Assembly: GCF_000817735.3 (NCBI RefSeq)
Contig: NZ_JTJC03000009.1
Location: 1-64,000 of the forward strand
Reading direction: 5' to 3'
Length of the DNA stretch: 64,000 nucleotides
From: Scytonema millei VB511283
GTDB taxonomy: Bacteria; Cyanobacteriota; Cyanobacteriia; Cyanobacteriales; Chroococcidiopsidaceae
The translations under genes and the position numbers were made by a program. The stretch's first letter is position 1, and every line of letters begins with the position of its first letter. Shown here piece by piece: positions 38,911 to 47,942 of this stretch. Under the pieces are notes generated by a model. That model searched no databases, had not been told where the DNA came from, and saw only the letters and a program-made list of their open reading frames with translations.

Positions 38911-38942
38911 GTTCCCCAGCGGCGATACCTGAAGCTATTGTT

Positions 38943-39725
38943 TTAAATAAAAGATTCTTTTCTGTCAGAGTATAGGGAAGGAGTGCTATCTTGCTCTACG
39001 GTTGCTTGCGTCTTACTGCCCAACTGTTTAAGTGCTAGTTCTAAATCTTGTGTCAATTGCTTCGCATCTTTTTTAATCGAACCCGTGCTGTAATCTCCGA
39101 CTTGGATAGGAGAACCAATACTAATCCTCACCTGACATCTCCACGGTACGGTCGGAGGATTATAGTAAATACCGAGCGGTAATATTTTGACACCTAAGTC
39201 TGGCTGACTTGATTCGGCTTGTAGTGCTAGGCGAGCTAAACCAGGTTGAAGAGAATTCAGCGTACACTCGCGATTTTTTTTCAGGTCGCCACCTTCAGGA
39301 AAAATGACTAGCATTTCTCCTTGTTGTAGTAATTCTACGCCATGTCTGAGAGTACTAATGGATGGACGCTTCACGTCAACAGCAAATCCTCCTAAATGGC
39401 TAATAAACCATCCTTGGATACCCTTCATTTCGTCTATAGACACCATAAATCGCGGATCTCGCCCAGTCGCAACCTTACCCACGATTGCAGGAACCATGAG
39501 CGCATCCCAACGAGAACGGTGGGTAGGTGCTACGATGACAGGACCTCCATTCGGCAAGTTTTCCCATCCGCTAACTTCAATCTTGTCAAAATAAAAGGGT
39601 AAGACCAAGCGCCGTCCGATAGGATAGACTATGGGCGTTAACCAAGGCGAAACGTGAGAGCTTGCAGCCACCTTGGTCTTTTTAGTTGTCCCAATCTCAG
39701 TGTGCGAGGAATCAAGCTGAATCAT
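38943..39725 (-). CDS. 1-acyl-sn-glycerol-3-phosphate acyltransferase (PlsC family)
   Basis: 260 aa from the ATG of MIQLDSSHTE; a GTG 17 codons upstream (39776) is an alternative. The acyltransferase H-X4-D motif is THRSRWDALMVP, and the PEGG-type motif is VIFPEGGDLKKNRE. These enzymes add the second acyl chain to lysophosphatidic acid in membrane lipid synthesis. One hydrophobic segment near the start may bind the membrane. The Glu-Gly-Gly in place of Glu-Gly-Thr is seen in several cyanobacterial homologs. Monocistronic by appearance. Confidence 0.87.
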   Translation of the reverse strand: MIQLDSSHTEIGTTKKTKVAASSHVSPWLTPIVYPIGRRLVLPFYFDKIEVSGWENLPNGGPVIVAPTHRSRWDALMVPAIVGKVATGRDPRFMVSIDEMKGIQGWFISHLGGFAVDVKRPSISTLRHGVELLQQGEMLVIFPEGGDLKKNRECTLNSLQPGLARLALQAESSQPDLGVKILPLGIYYNPPTVPWRCQVRISIGSPIQVGDYSTGSIKKDAKQLTQDLELALKQLGSKTQATVEQDSTPSLYSDRKESFI

Positions 39726-39948
39726 GAGGGTGGCGAGTGTGTAAGCGAACGTAAAGTTATATGGCTTTAATTCCACCCTAATTTTTTTTAGTCGCGATCG
39801 CTACACATAGGGGACAGTTTTATCAGCGTCTGTCATTGGTCATTTGTGTAATTGGCGGTTGGCGGTTGGCGGTTGACGGTAAACGCGCTTTGCTACACTC
39901 CGTGAAGACGGTTGACGGTTGAGTGTTGTTTTTTCTCCCTCAGCTCCC

Positions 39949-40485
39949 TCAGCAACCTGGCGCTCCCTCAGCTCTCTTTCCCCCTGCTCCCTGCTCCCTT
40001 GTCTCCCTTGCCCCTCTCTTCTGGCGGAACCAATCTTGTAACTGTTGACGACAGGTGGATTCTAAAATGCCAGCGAGAACGGGGAGGCGATGGTAGGAAC
40101 AGGCGCTATCGGGAATGTTGGTGACGGTGCGAATAGCTCCAGTTTTCGGATCGTCTGCACCATAGACAAGTAAACCAATTCGTGCTTGTACGATCGCCCC
40201 CGCACACATGGGACAGGGTTCTAGGGTAACGTATAAGATACAGCGATCGAGATGCCAGTTTTGTAAGGTTTTACCAGCTTGGCGCAAAGCAATAATTTCT
40301 GCATGGGCGGTGGGGTCGTTGTCTCGTTCTCGTCGATTTTCTGCTTCGGCAATGACGTTGCTGCTTGAATCGATAATGACTGCACCAACGGGGACTTCTC
40401 CGGCTTCCCCGGCAATTTGGGCAAGGGCGATCGCCCGTTGCATCCATTGACGGTGGATAATATATTCTGGGGCTTCAACTGTCAC
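39949..40485 (-). CDS. tadA: tRNA-specific adenosine-34 deaminase
   Basis: 178 aa. Converts A34 to inosine in tRNA-Arg(ACG). Zinc deaminase motifs: HAE at His61-Glu63 (PTAHAEIIALRQA) and PCPMC with Cys91 and Cys94 (VTLEPCPMCAGAIVQARI). The conserved DPKTGA and the C-terminal LLQDWFRQKR-type helix are present. The last ~22 residues (RGARETREQGAGGKRAEGAPGC) are read from GCTCCCTGCTCCC-type repeats that have replaced the normal end. It lies 10 bases downstream of grxC, so the two are likely one operon. Confidence 0.95.
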   Translation of the reverse strand: MTVEAPEYIIHRQWMQRAIALAQIAGEAGEVPVGAVIIDSSSNVIAEAENRRERDNDPTAHAEIIALRQAGKTLQNWHLDRCILYVTLEPCPMCAGAIVQARIGLLVYGADDPKTGAIRTVTNIPDSACSYHRLPVLAGILESTCRQQLQDWFRQKRGARETREQGAGGKRAEGAPGC

Positions 40486-40495
40486 GCTGCTAATC

Positions 40496-40807
40496 TTATG
40501 CTGGTTGGGCGAGAAGAGGATCTAATTTGCCTTCGCTATCTAATTTATAAATATCGTCGCAGCCGCCGACATGCTCGTTATTGATGAAGATTTGCGGAAC
40601 GGTGCGCCGTCCGTTGGCGCGTTCCGCCATTTTATTTCTAGCTACATCATCACCATCAATCTTATATTCCGTGTAGTTGACACCCTTCCACCACAGCAAT
40701 AATTTGGCGCGAATGCAGTAGGGGCAAGTCTGCCAGGTGTAAATCTCGACGTTGGCTTTGACTCGCTCTGGGTGACGGTTGAGAATCGGATTGAGGAAAT
40801 CCAACAT
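40496..40807 (-). CDS. grxC: Glutaredoxin 3 (dithiol, CPYC)
   Basis: 103 aa. Active site Cys28-Pro-Tyr-Cys31 in YTWQTCPYCIRAKLLL; the RTVPQIFINNEHVGGCDDIY segment has the cis-proline and glutathione-binding residues. It reduces disulfides using glutathione. Upstream of tadA with a 10-base gap. The N-terminal ~18 residues before VEIYTWQTC are longer than in E. coli Grx3, as usual in cyanobacteria. Confidence 0.95.
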   Translation of the reverse strand: MLDFLNPILNRHPERVKANVEIYTWQTCPYCIRAKLLLWWKGVNYTEYKIDGDDVARNKMAERANGRRTVPQIFINNEHVGGCDDIYKLDSEGKLDPLLAQPA

Positions 40808-41002
40808 AGTTATATTATTGGCAGGATTCTGGGCAGAAATTTACGCACGCGATCGCATATTAATTCTGATTATACTTAACTACAGTCATCCTACGTGGGA
40901 GTTCGGTAATTGGTAATTGGTAATGAAAAAGTCAAAAGTTAAAAGTTAAAAGTCAAAACTAACTGATAACTGATAACTGATAACTGATTGGAGATTTAAG
41001 TT

Positions 41003-41647
41003 TTGGGTATTGAATTACGCAGTTATGTGTTTATAGATAGCTTACAACCTCAACATGCAGCTTACATGGGGACGGTGGCAGCGGGTTTTTTGCCATTACC
41101 AGGTGATGCTTCTCTGTGGATTGAAGTCTCGCCAGGGATTGAGGTGATCCGCTTAATGGATATTGCCCTAAAATCTGCTTCTGTGCGTCCAGGGGTGCAG
41201 GTGGTAGAACGGCTTTACGGATTGCTAGAAGTCCATTCTAGTCGCCAAGGGGAGACGCGGGCGGCGGGTAAGGCGGTGATGGAAGCAATGGGAGTACGCG
41301 AACGAGATTGCCTCAAGCCACAAGTGATGTCGAGTCAAATTATCCGCAATATCGATCCGCACCAAACACAATTGATTAATCGTACCCGCCGAGGGCAGAT
41401 GATTTTGGCAGGGCAAACACTGTATGTATTAGAAGTACAGCCTGCGGCTTATGCAGCCCTAGCAGCAAATCAAGCAGAGAAAGCAGCTTTGATTAATATT
41501 TTAGAGATTCAAGCAGTGGGTAGTTTTGGACGGCTTTACTTGGGTGGGGAAGAACGAGATATTATCGCAGGTTCGAGTGCGGCGTTAGCGGCGATGGAAA
41601 ATGCCCTCGGACGCGAAAACCCTGCCATTGGGGGGCGCAAGGAGTAG
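41003..41647 (+). CDS. ccmP: Carboxysome shell protein CcmP (tandem BMC domains)
   Basis: 214 aa, TTG start after a TTGGAGA ribosome binding site. Two circularly related BMC domains (residues about 1-105 and 106-210) make it a BMC-T pseudohexamer; CcmP trimers can stack and are thought to act as gated pores of the beta-carboxysome shell for larger metabolites. Hallmarks: [75 protein letters not shown] and [15 protein letters not shown]. Length matches Synechococcus CcmP. As in other cyanobacteria it lies apart from a ccmKLMN cluster. A pentapeptide-repeat gene follows after 5 bases. Confidence 0.95.
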   Translation: MGIELRSYVFIDSLQPQHAAYMGTVAAGFLPLPGDASLWIEVSPGIEVIRLMDIALKSASVRPGVQVVERLYGLLEVHSSRQGETRAAGKAVMEAMGVRERDCLKPQVMSSQIIRNIDPHQTQLINRTRRGQMILAGQTLYVLEVQPAAYAALAANQAEKAALINILEIQAVGSFGRLYLGGEERDIIAGSSAALAAMENALGRENPAIGGRKE

Positions 41648-41652
41648 CAGAA

Positions 41653-42504
41653 ATGGCAAATCGGGAGCATCTGGCGCTACTGCAACAGGGTGCGGTTACT
41701 TGGTTGGAGTGGCGCCAGCAAAATGTGCAGATTGAACCTGACTTGAGCGCAGCTAATTTGTGTGGGGCTAATTTTAGGGGTGCTAATCTTACCAAGGCTA
41801 ATCTAAAAAGAGCCAATCTCGATCGCGCTAAACTGATTGCAGCTAATTTGTGTGGGGCTAATCTCAGTGCAGCTAGTTTGTGCGAAGCTGAATTGATTGA
41901 TGCTAATTTGCAAAAAGCAGAATTAGTTGATGCTCAGTTAATTTCAGCTCAGTTAATGGGTGCAGATTTAGCTTATGCTAATCTAATTGGGGCAGATTTG
42001 CGGGGTGTCGATTTAAAAGCCGCAGATCTCAGCCATACTAATTTGACAGCGGCTGAATTTATTGGAGCTACTCTTAGCGAAGCAGATTTGAGTGTAGCGA
42101 AGTTGAGTCGGGCTAGTCTTGTTTATACTAATTTGACTGGGGCTAATTTCAGTCATGCTAATTTGAGTAGTACGAATTTATATGAGGCTGAGGCGATCGC
42201 CACTTATTTTTATCGTGCTAATTTATGTCAAGCTAATTTGAGTGAAGCTCATTTTGGTGGTGCATATTTGTTTGGAGCAGAGCTGGTTACAGCCGAGCTT
42301 TACATGACGGATTTGAGATGGACAAATTTAAGCAAAACTAATTTTACGGATGCTAATTTAATTAAGGCTGATTTGAGGGGTGCTAATCTTAGTAGAGCTA
42401 ATTTCACAGGTGCTAATTTAAGCGAGGCTAAGTTGGATGGAGCTAACTTGAGTAAGGCAATTTTTCAGAGGACAATTATGCCTGATGGGAAGGTTCATCG
42501 ATAA
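41653..42504 (+). CDS. Pentapeptide-repeat protein
   Basis: 283 aa, almost entirely A(N/D)LXX pentapeptides from residue about 28 (DLSAANLCGANFRGANLTKANL) to 275, which fold as a right-handed square beta-helix. No signal peptide and no other domain; a short N-terminal stretch (HLALLQQGAVTWLEWRQQN) is the cap found in many cyanobacterial members. It starts 5 bases after ccmP, so the two are co-transcribed. Function unknown; the ccmP linkage is the only clue and could be chance. Confidence 0.92.
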   Translation: MANREHLALLQQGAVTWLEWRQQNVQIEPDLSAANLCGANFRGANLTKANLKRANLDRAKLIAANLCGANLSAASLCEAELIDANLQKAELVDAQLISAQLMGADLAYANLIGADLRGVDLKAADLSHTNLTAAEFIGATLSEADLSVAKLSRASLVYTNLTGANFSHANLSSTNLYEAEAIATYFYRANLCQANLSEAHFGGAYLFGAELVTAELYMTDLRWTNLSKTNFTDANLIKADLRGANLSRANFTGANLSEAKLDGANLSKAIFQRTIMPDGKVHR

Positions 42505-42561
42505 TGGAAAATATCTTTTGTTTCTAATAATGGGATGATTTGTTTGGCTCATCTGTTGGGT

Positions 42562-42621
42562 GGGGGCGGGTTTATTGAGATTTCTGTTCGTTAGTCAGAT
42601 TTTTCGGTGAACCCGCCCCTA
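42562..42621. repeat. Palindromic element GGGCGGGTTTA ... GTGAACCCGCC
   Basis: Inverted arms around a roughly 35-base centre, between the convergent pentapeptide and membrane-protein genes. Same family as 26051-26105. Confidence 0.75.
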
Positions 42622-42639
42622 CAGACATCGTGTCTTTGC

Positions 42640-43356
42640 TTATTGAATACGGAGCCTTTGTACTTCTCTATCTATTTTTCTAGCTATAAAATATGGTTGA
42701 ACTAACGGCATCATTCCAATTATTATTGCACAAGGTATTGTGGAAACTAACATAAATATCCAATGCGCGTACACCGCTACATAAATATATACAAAGAAGG
42801 CGAATATCATAAAATCTACTAATTGCACACAAATTCCGAAATAGAAGAATATCATATCAACTTTAGGATAAACAACTTTTAGCTTTGTTTTATCGCTCTC
42901 ATCAATTGTGAGAAAGTTGAGGCAGTTTTTAAAAAAGTCTTGTCTAATTTCTCCAGATCGTTTATAAATCTTTTCAATAGCAATTCTTTTAGTAGGTGGA
43001 GCATTAAAACCATAGAGACGATGAAATTCTGTATTATTTCTTAATTTATACCCACTAGGATTTACGTAAGATTGTACCCAATCCTGCAAGCCAGCTTCAA
43101 ATTGAACTCTAGTGACTTCTCTGCCATTTGTTGAATAATATAAAAGTTGTCCAATTAGATTAAGAACAATATTTTCGCGGTGTCGTCTCGGTAGTTGTGG
43201 ATCAAACTTATCGTTTAAATATGTATCTAATTTATCACACGCACAACCTATAAAGGCTTCTAAACAGAAGATGTCGGATTTGATGATTTTAACTCCTGCA
43301 TGGCGATTGTGATTTTGTTTTAAGTACTTAACGCAGCTTTCTTGTAATAGAACCAA
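42640..43356 (-). CDS. Membrane-anchored C-terminal half of a split nuclease-type protein
   Basis: 238 aa from a TTG start, or more probably the frameshifted continuation of the upstream frame (43328-43636). Residues about 1-165 are soluble and helical (SDIFCLEAFIGCACDKLDTYLNDKF; RRHRENIVLNLIGQLLYY). Two to three membrane segments follow (VDMIFFYFGICVQLVDFMIFAFFVYIYVAV; MLVSTIPCAIIIGMMPLV), then a basic tail. I do not know this family. If joined to the upstream PD-(D/E)XK-like domain it would be a membrane-tethered nuclease, an arrangement that suggests defence, but no partner genes support this. Confidence 0.6.
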   Translation of the reverse strand: MVLLQESCVKYLKQNHNRHAGVKIIKSDIFCLEAFIGCACDKLDTYLNDKFDPQLPRRHRENIVLNLIGQLLYYSTNGREVTRVQFEAGLQDWVQSYVNPSGYKLRNNTEFHRLYGFNAPPTKRIAIEKIYKRSGEIRQDFFKNCLNFLTIDESDKTKLKVVYPKVDMIFFYFGICVQLVDFMIFAFFVYIYVAVYAHWIFMLVSTIPCAIIIGMMPLVQPYFIARKIDREVQRLRIQ

Positions 43357-43636
43357 TTAAAATTAACTCATATTCATTAGCATCTTTAAAGTTATTTTTA
43401 ATTTCTTCAGCTATACGTAGAATTTCTTCTCCATTAAATATATTTTGAGTCGATTTGACTTGAACTGCTTTCTTATACTTTTCTCTTCCAGTCTCGTACA
43501 GCCACAAAATATCTACTTTTTCTTTATCCGTATGTGGCTCTACAATAACGCTGTCCCAATCATCTTGGAAAGAATCAAGCACGCAAATTAAATGCTGATA
43601 TAAATATCCTACGGCTGCATTGCGTCCACCATTCAT
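43328..43636 (-). CDS. DUF4297/Cap4-like nuclease domain (N-terminal part)
   Basis: 102 aa. It begins MNGGRNAAVGYLYQHLICVLD, resembling the GxxxQ start of DUF4297-type dsDNA nucleases. Catalytic-looking residues: Glu33, Asp42 in KVDILWLY, and Gln59-Val-Lys61 in KKAVQVKSTQN, the QxK variant of PD-(D/E)XK. The frame stops after ILIGSITRKLR; the next frame, offset by +1, continues within the 29-base overlap. A one-base insertion would explain this, so the pair may be a single broken gene of about 335 codons. Defence proteins (Cap4, restriction enzymes) use this fold, but the assignment is by pattern only. Confidence 0.55.
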   Translation of the reverse strand: MNGGRNAAVGYLYQHLICVLDSFQDDWDSVIVEPHTDKEKVDILWLYETGREKYKKAVQVKSTQNIFNGEEILRIAEEIKNNFKDANEYELILIGSITRKLR

Positions 43637-43891
43637 AGAAAGCCTCCATAAGATATGTTTCTACCAGTCTGAGATATTTTAGTACAATTGCACTAAGGCG
43701 GCTACAAATCGATCGCCTCTTCAAATTCCCTCACTCCTCACTCCTCACTCCTTTCCCCTCTTTCAGCAGCAAAACTTAACAAAACCTGACTAAAGACTTG
43801 TAGTCCACGGGGTTACGCCGTTTGGTAGACTTATGTACTGATACAGCCGCAAAACAACAGCAGCAAACAGAGCATTGGGAGGACAGACCGC

Positions 43892-44929
43892 GTGGAAAAT
43901 ACTCTAGGTTTAGAGATTATTGAAGTTGTAGAACAAGCAGCGATCGCATCTTCCCGTTGGATGGGTAAAGGCGAGAAAAACACTGCTGACCAAGTGGCTG
44001 TAGAAGCCATGCGGGAGAGAATGAATAAAATTTACATGCGGGGTCGGATTGTCATCGGTGAAGGCGAACGGGATGAAGCCCCCATGTTATACATTGGCGA
44101 AGAAGTCGGGATTTGTACCCGTGCCGATGCCAAAGATTACTGTAACCCAGATGAACTAGTTGAAATTGACATCGCCGTTGACCCTTGCGAAGGCACGAAC
44201 TTAGTCGCCTACGGACAAAACGGTTCAATGGCTGTACTCGCGATCGCCGAAAAAGGTGGTTTGTTTGCTGCTCCTGACTTTTACATGAGAAAGCTCGCAG
44301 CACCAGCCCCAGCACGCGGTCATGTAGATATTAATAAATCGGCTACCCAAAACCTCAAAATTCTCTCAGAATGCCTCGGACGCGCTGTAGAGGAGCTAGT
44401 TGTGGTCGTGATGGATCGTCCCCGCCACAAAGAATTAATTCAAGAAATTCGTCAAGCAGGGGCAAGAGTGCGCTTAATTAGCGATGGCGATGTCTCCGCC
44501 GCGATCTCCTGCGCTTTCTCTGGAACGAATATTCATGCCTTGATGGGAATTGGTGCAGCTCCAGAAGGCGTAATTTCCGCTGCGGCGTTGCGCTGTTTGG
44601 GCGGGCATTTCCAAGGACAATTGATCTACGATCCAGAAGTAGTCAAAACTGGTTTGATTGGCGAGAGTAAAGAGGGAAATATCGCCCGTTTGAAAGACAT
44701 GGGAATTAATGACCCAGACCGAGTTTACAATGCTGAAGAGTTAGCTTCGGGTCAAACCGTCTTGTTCGCTGCTTGTGGTATTACCCCAGGTACGCTGATG
44801 GAAGGTGTCCGCTTCTTCAAAGGTGGAGCCAGAACCCAAAGTTTAGTTATCTCCAGCCAATCCCGCACGGCGCGGTTTGTAGACACGATCCATATGTTTG
44901 ACGAACCAAAGACACTGCAACTGAAGTAG
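43892..44929 (+). CDS. glpX: Fructose-1,6-/sedoheptulose-1,7-bisphosphatase, class II
   Basis: 345 aa, GTG start 11 bases after a GGGAGGA ribosome binding site. The cyanobacterial F/SBPase hydrolyses both bisphosphates in the Calvin cycle. Signatures: [46 protein letters not shown] (metal and phosphate site), VVMDRPRH, and the C-terminal [21 protein letters not shown]. Light regulation through redox and AMP inhibition is known for the family. It lies about 2.2 kb from ccmP, so carbon fixation genes are loosely grouped. Confidence 0.96.
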   Translation: MENTLGLEIIEVVEQAAIASSRWMGKGEKNTADQVAVEAMRERMNKIYMRGRIVIGEGERDEAPMLYIGEEVGICTRADAKDYCNPDELVEIDIAVDPCEGTNLVAYGQNGSMAVLAIAEKGGLFAAPDFYMRKLAAPAPARGHVDINKSATQNLKILSECLGRAVEELVVVVMDRPRHKELIQEIRQAGARVRLISDGDVSAAISCAFSGTNIHALMGIGAAPEGVISAAALRCLGGHFQGQLIYDPEVVKTGLIGESKEGNIARLKDMGINDPDRVYNAEELASGQTVLFAACGITPGTLMEGVRFFKGGARTQSLVISSQSRTARFVDTIHMFDEPKTLQLK

Positions 44930-44937
44930 GAGGATAA

Positions 44938-45080
44938 GGGAGCAGGGAGTAGGGAGCAGAGAGTAGGGAGCAGGGAGTCGAGAGTCGGGAGTCGGGAGTC
45001 GGGAGTCACCGATAACTGATAACTGATAACTGATAACTGTTAATTCCCTCACCCCTCACCCCTCACTCCTCACCCCTCAT
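44938..45080. repeat. STRR cluster between glpX and hemA
   Basis: Sequential blocks: GGGAGCA/GGGAGTA units, four copies of GGGAGTC with GAGAGTC, three of AACTGAT, then CCTCACC units up to the hemA ribosome binding site. Confidence 0.85.
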
Positions 45081-45092
45081 TTGGGAGGAGAC

Positions 45093-46379
45093 ATGAACAT
45101 TGCGGTTATCGGGTTAAGTCACAAAACAGCCCCAGTAGAAGTTAGGGAAAAGCTGAGTATTCCAGAATCGCAGTTGGAAGGCGCGATCGCACACTTGTGT
45201 AGCTATCCGCATATTACCGAAGCAGCAATACTTAGCACTTGTAACCGTCTGGAGATTTATATCGTGACTCCAGAAACGGAACAAGGGATTCGGGAAGTGA
45301 CCCAGTTTTTGGGCGAACATAGCAAATTACCAGTCCGCGATTTAAGACAACACTTATTTATTTTGCTCCACCAAGATGCAGTCATGCACTTGATGCGAGT
45401 CTCGGCAGGTTTGGATAGCTTGGTGTTAGGAGAAGGGCAAATCTTAGCTCAGGTAAAACAAACCCACAGTTTAGGACAACAATATAACGGTATCAAACTC
45501 ATTCTGAATAAGCTGTTTAAACAAGCAATTACGGCTGGCAAAAGGGTACGTTCTGAAACTAGTATCGGTACTGGTGCGGTTTCGATTAGTTCTGCGGCAG
45601 TAGAATTAGCCCAAATGAAAGTTGCTAATTTAGCAGCTTGCCGAGTGGCGATCGTTGGGGCGGGTAAAATGTCGGAGTTACTCGTTAAACATTTGGTAGC
45701 AAAAGGTGCGAGTCAAATTTGTATTTTGAATCGTTCTTTAAAGCGATCGCAAGCTTTAGCTAATCAGTTTCAACAGGCTAATTTACAACTTTGTTTGCTA
45801 TCAGAAATGATGCCAGTGGTGGCATCATCGGATCTGGTATTTACTAGTACCTCGGCTACAGAACCACTGATCGATCGCGCTAAGCTGGAAATTGCTCTAG
45901 AACCAAATCGTCCGTTGATGCTATTTGACATCTCCGTACCGCGTAACGTACATGAAGATGTCAACGATTTAGAACACGTACAAGCATTTAACGTAGACGA
46001 TTTAAAGGCTGTGGTGGCTCAAAATCAAGAAAGCCGTCGCAGAATGGCAATGGAAGCTGAAAAGCTGCTGGATGAGGAAGTAGAAACATTTGACGTGTGG
46101 TGGCGATCGCTGGAAACTGTTTCTACGATCAGTTGCTTGCGTCATAAAGTCGAAACCATTCGCGAACAAGAGTTAGAAAAGGCTTTATCGCGTTTGGGTT
46201 CGGAATTTGCCGAAAAGCACCAAGAAGTGATCGAAGCTTTAACCAGAGGAATCGTGAATAAAATTTTGCACGATCCGATGGTACAGTTGCGATCGCAGCA
46301 GGATATTGAAGCTCGGCGGCGTTGTATGCAAACTCTTCAAGTCCTGTTTAATTTGGATGCTGAAGAACAGTTTGGTTAA
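45093..46379 (+). CDS. hemA: Glutamyl-tRNA reductase
   Basis: 428 aa from the ATG at 45093; the GGGAGGAG at 45083-45090 is the ribosome binding site, so a TTG start at 45081 is rejected. The enzyme makes glutamate-1-semialdehyde from Glu-tRNA, the first step to heme, chlorophyll and bilins. The nucleophile is Cys50 in STCNRLEIY; also [35 protein letters not shown], the NADPH fold [17 protein letters not shown] and [10 protein letters not shown]. The C-terminal dimerisation helices are present. Its product feeds the bilin chromophores of the window's photoreceptors. Confidence 0.97.
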   Translation: MNIAVIGLSHKTAPVEVREKLSIPESQLEGAIAHLCSYPHITEAAILSTCNRLEIYIVTPETEQGIREVTQFLGEHSKLPVRDLRQHLFILLHQDAVMHLMRVSAGLDSLVLGEGQILAQVKQTHSLGQQYNGIKLILNKLFKQAITAGKRVRSETSIGTGAVSISSAAVELAQMKVANLAACRVAIVGAGKMSELLVKHLVAKGASQICILNRSLKRSQALANQFQQANLQLCLLSEMMPVVASSDLVFTSTSATEPLIDRAKLEIALEPNRPLMLFDISVPRNVHEDVNDLEHVQAFNVDDLKAVVAQNQESRRRMAMEAEKLLDEEVETFDVWWRSLETVSTISCLRHKVETIREQELEKALSRLGSEFAEKHQEVIEALTRGIVNKILHDPMVQLRSQQDIEARRRCMQTLQVLFNLDAEEQFG

Positions 46380-46398
46380 TTTGTCATTTGTCATTCGT

Positions 46399-46456
46399 AG
46401 GGGCGGGTTCACCAAATATCTTTGGATTTATGCAAAGATTTTGGTAAGCTTGCCCT
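46399..46456. repeat. Degenerate GGGCGGGTTCACC element
   Basis: One clear arm (GGGGCGGGTTCACC) with a weakly matching second arm (GGTAAGCTTGCCC); related to 26051 and 42562. Confidence 0.55.
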
Positions 46457-46480
46457 AATTGCGATCGAATTCGTTTTTTC

Positions 46481-46510
46481 TGTAGAGATGTTACATGTAA
46501 CGTCTCTACA
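46481..46510. repeat. 30-bp near-palindrome, second copy
   Basis: Identical to 34161-34190 over 30 bases (arm TGTAGAGATGTTACA). Its right end covers the stop codon of the small gene on the minus strand and might form a 3' hairpin. Confidence 0.9.
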
Positions 46511-46709
46511 GGACATCGACAGAAGCATCTTGGTGGAACCGGATCACCCGTGAAAGTGAAAGCCGATTGTTCCCAGAAGGACACACTGTCAGTGCGATGC
46601 TACCTTGACCGGAATCTAGTACTTGCTTGACAGTACAGATTTGTCTCTTGCTATTACAATAGGCAACAATGCGATCGCCAATCTGAATGTTTAATGCTTG
46701 AATTTTCAT
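46506..46709 (-). CDS. Small hypothetical protein
   Basis: 67 aa from the ATG at 46709, which overlaps the stop of the upstream gene (ATGA). Residues: MKIQALNIQIGDRIVAYCN then QICTVKQVLDSGQGSIALTV, a small beta-barrel-like pattern (IGDRI, then alternating hydrophobic strands). I do not recognise the family. Translational coupling to the 170-aa gene suggests a shared role. Confidence 0.65.
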   Translation of the reverse strand: MKIQALNIQIGDRIVAYCNSKRQICTVKQVLDSGQGSIALTVCPSGNNRLSLSRVIRFHQDASVDVL

Positions 46710-47218
46710 TTGACTACCAGAGTATGAGAGGCTTGTTGTCCAGCTTTCTGAGTCCAAATATCACCGGATAATGGTAGATGAGACATCTTGACCTCAAAGG
46801 GATGTGGTGGTTCTAGCGCAAATGAGGTAAAACCTTTTTCATGAGACTGAACTAAGCTAACTATCCAAGGAAGAAAATCTAAGATTTCTTCTGGCAATAG
46901 AGTTAACTCGAAGTACCAACGCTGATTCAGTTTTTGAGAGTCTTGATGCTGTTTCGTAGATGTAGCTATACCAGCACCTTTATTAATAGCTAACTTCAGC
47001 AGAAATGGACGGTTGGGGATTAATTCATCAGGCGATAAGTGGACGTAAATATATATATAGTTTAATCTTTGTTGACGATCTACCCAAGAAGCTATAGATG
47101 GATTACTAGCGGATGAGTTACTGTTAGTAATAATTACTGGAACTCCCATCTCTGTAGCAAAGAGAGAATAAAACTCACGCCTTAATTGAGTCACAATGCG
47201 TATTGCTTCTGGAGTCAT
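46706..47218 (-). CDS. Hypothetical protein
   Basis: 170 aa, soluble, no signal peptide. Starts MTPEAIRIVTQLRREFYSLFATEMGVPVIITN; a central RQQRLNYIYIYVHLSPDEL and WYFELTLLPEEILDFLPWIVSLVQ look like an alpha/beta domain with coding character. I do not recognise it. Its stop overlaps the next start by four bases, forming a two-gene unit on the minus strand. Confidence 0.7.
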   Translation of the reverse strand: MTPEAIRIVTQLRREFYSLFATEMGVPVIITNSNSSASNPSIASWVDRQQRLNYIYIYVHLSPDELIPNRPFLLKLAINKGAGIATSTKQHQDSQKLNQRWYFELTLLPEEILDFLPWIVSLVQSHEKGFTSFALEPPHPFEVKMSHLPLSGDIWTQKAGQQASHTLVVK

Positions 47219-47381
47219 ATTTTAAGTGATTTTTCTACTTAAGTTGCTTTCATGTCTGGCTATTTTGTCAATACTAAACGTGGTGCTTGTAGTTGCGAAA
47301 ATGCAGTCATTCTAATCTAGCTGCGCTGCTTTGTCATAGAATCAACTAGGCTAGAATTTAGCCAACCTGCTTGCTATTTTC

Positions 47382-47412
47382 AAAAACAAAAGGGCAGACT
47401 CCTTGTCTACCC
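47382..47412 (-). terminator. Rho-independent terminator of the RRM gene
   Basis: On the minus strand GGGTAGAC-AAGGA-GTCTGCCC forms an 8-bp stem with one G-U pair, followed by TTTTGTTTTTG. It begins 35 bases after the stop codon. Confidence 0.85.
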
Positions 47413-47446
47413 TCAAACCTTAGAGTCAAATTCTTTGTTCCAAAGT

Positions 47447-47752
47447 TTAGTAACGACGAGAGTATCCACCGTTACTGTTTCCACGTCTACCATCAGACGA
47501 GCCTCTGTCTTCTCTAGGCTTTGCTTTATTAACCTTCATATTCCGCCCCATCCACTCAGCGCCATCGAGGGCATCAATAGCAGTGGTTTCTTCGGCATCT
47601 GTATCCATTTCTACGAATGCAAAACCACGCACTCGACCTGTTTCGCGGTCGGTTGGTAATTGAACTCTTTTTACAGATCCATACTGTGCAAAAGCGGCGC
47701 TGAGGTCTTCTGGCGTTACCTCATATGATAAGTTACCTACATAAATTGACAT
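47447..47752 (-). CDS. rbp: RNA-binding protein, single RRM (Rbp family)
   Basis: 101 aa. One RNA recognition motif at residues 1-80 with RNP2 (IYVGNLSYEV) and RNP1 (RGFAFVEM), then a short Arg/Gly/Ser tail (RGSSDGRRGNSNGGYSRRY). Cyanobacterial Rbps of this form are often cold-induced and some direct mRNAs to thylakoids. It has its own terminator and a 190-base upstream region. Confidence 0.95.
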   Translation of the reverse strand: MSIYVGNLSYEVTPEDLSAAFAQYGSVKRVQLPTDRETGRVRGFAFVEMDTDAEETTAIDALDGAEWMGRNMKVNKAKPREDRGSSDGRRGNSNGGYSRRY

Positions 47753-47942
47753 ACATTGTCTCCAAAATCAGAAGGTGCAGAGATTTAGATTTCGGAGAGA
47801 AGCCTGTTGATTTTAATCACAAACAATACAACCGAATTTCATTGTCTCGTCTATATGCTACCGCATTATGAGATTTTTGGACGATCGCGATCGCGGTAAT
47901 AACGATCTCAATGGCGCGCTAGTTGACCTTTTAGAGCCAGCT

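Noticed and set aside
45081-45092. TTG start for hemA
   Set aside because: The four extra codons are the ribosome binding site of the ATG at 45093.
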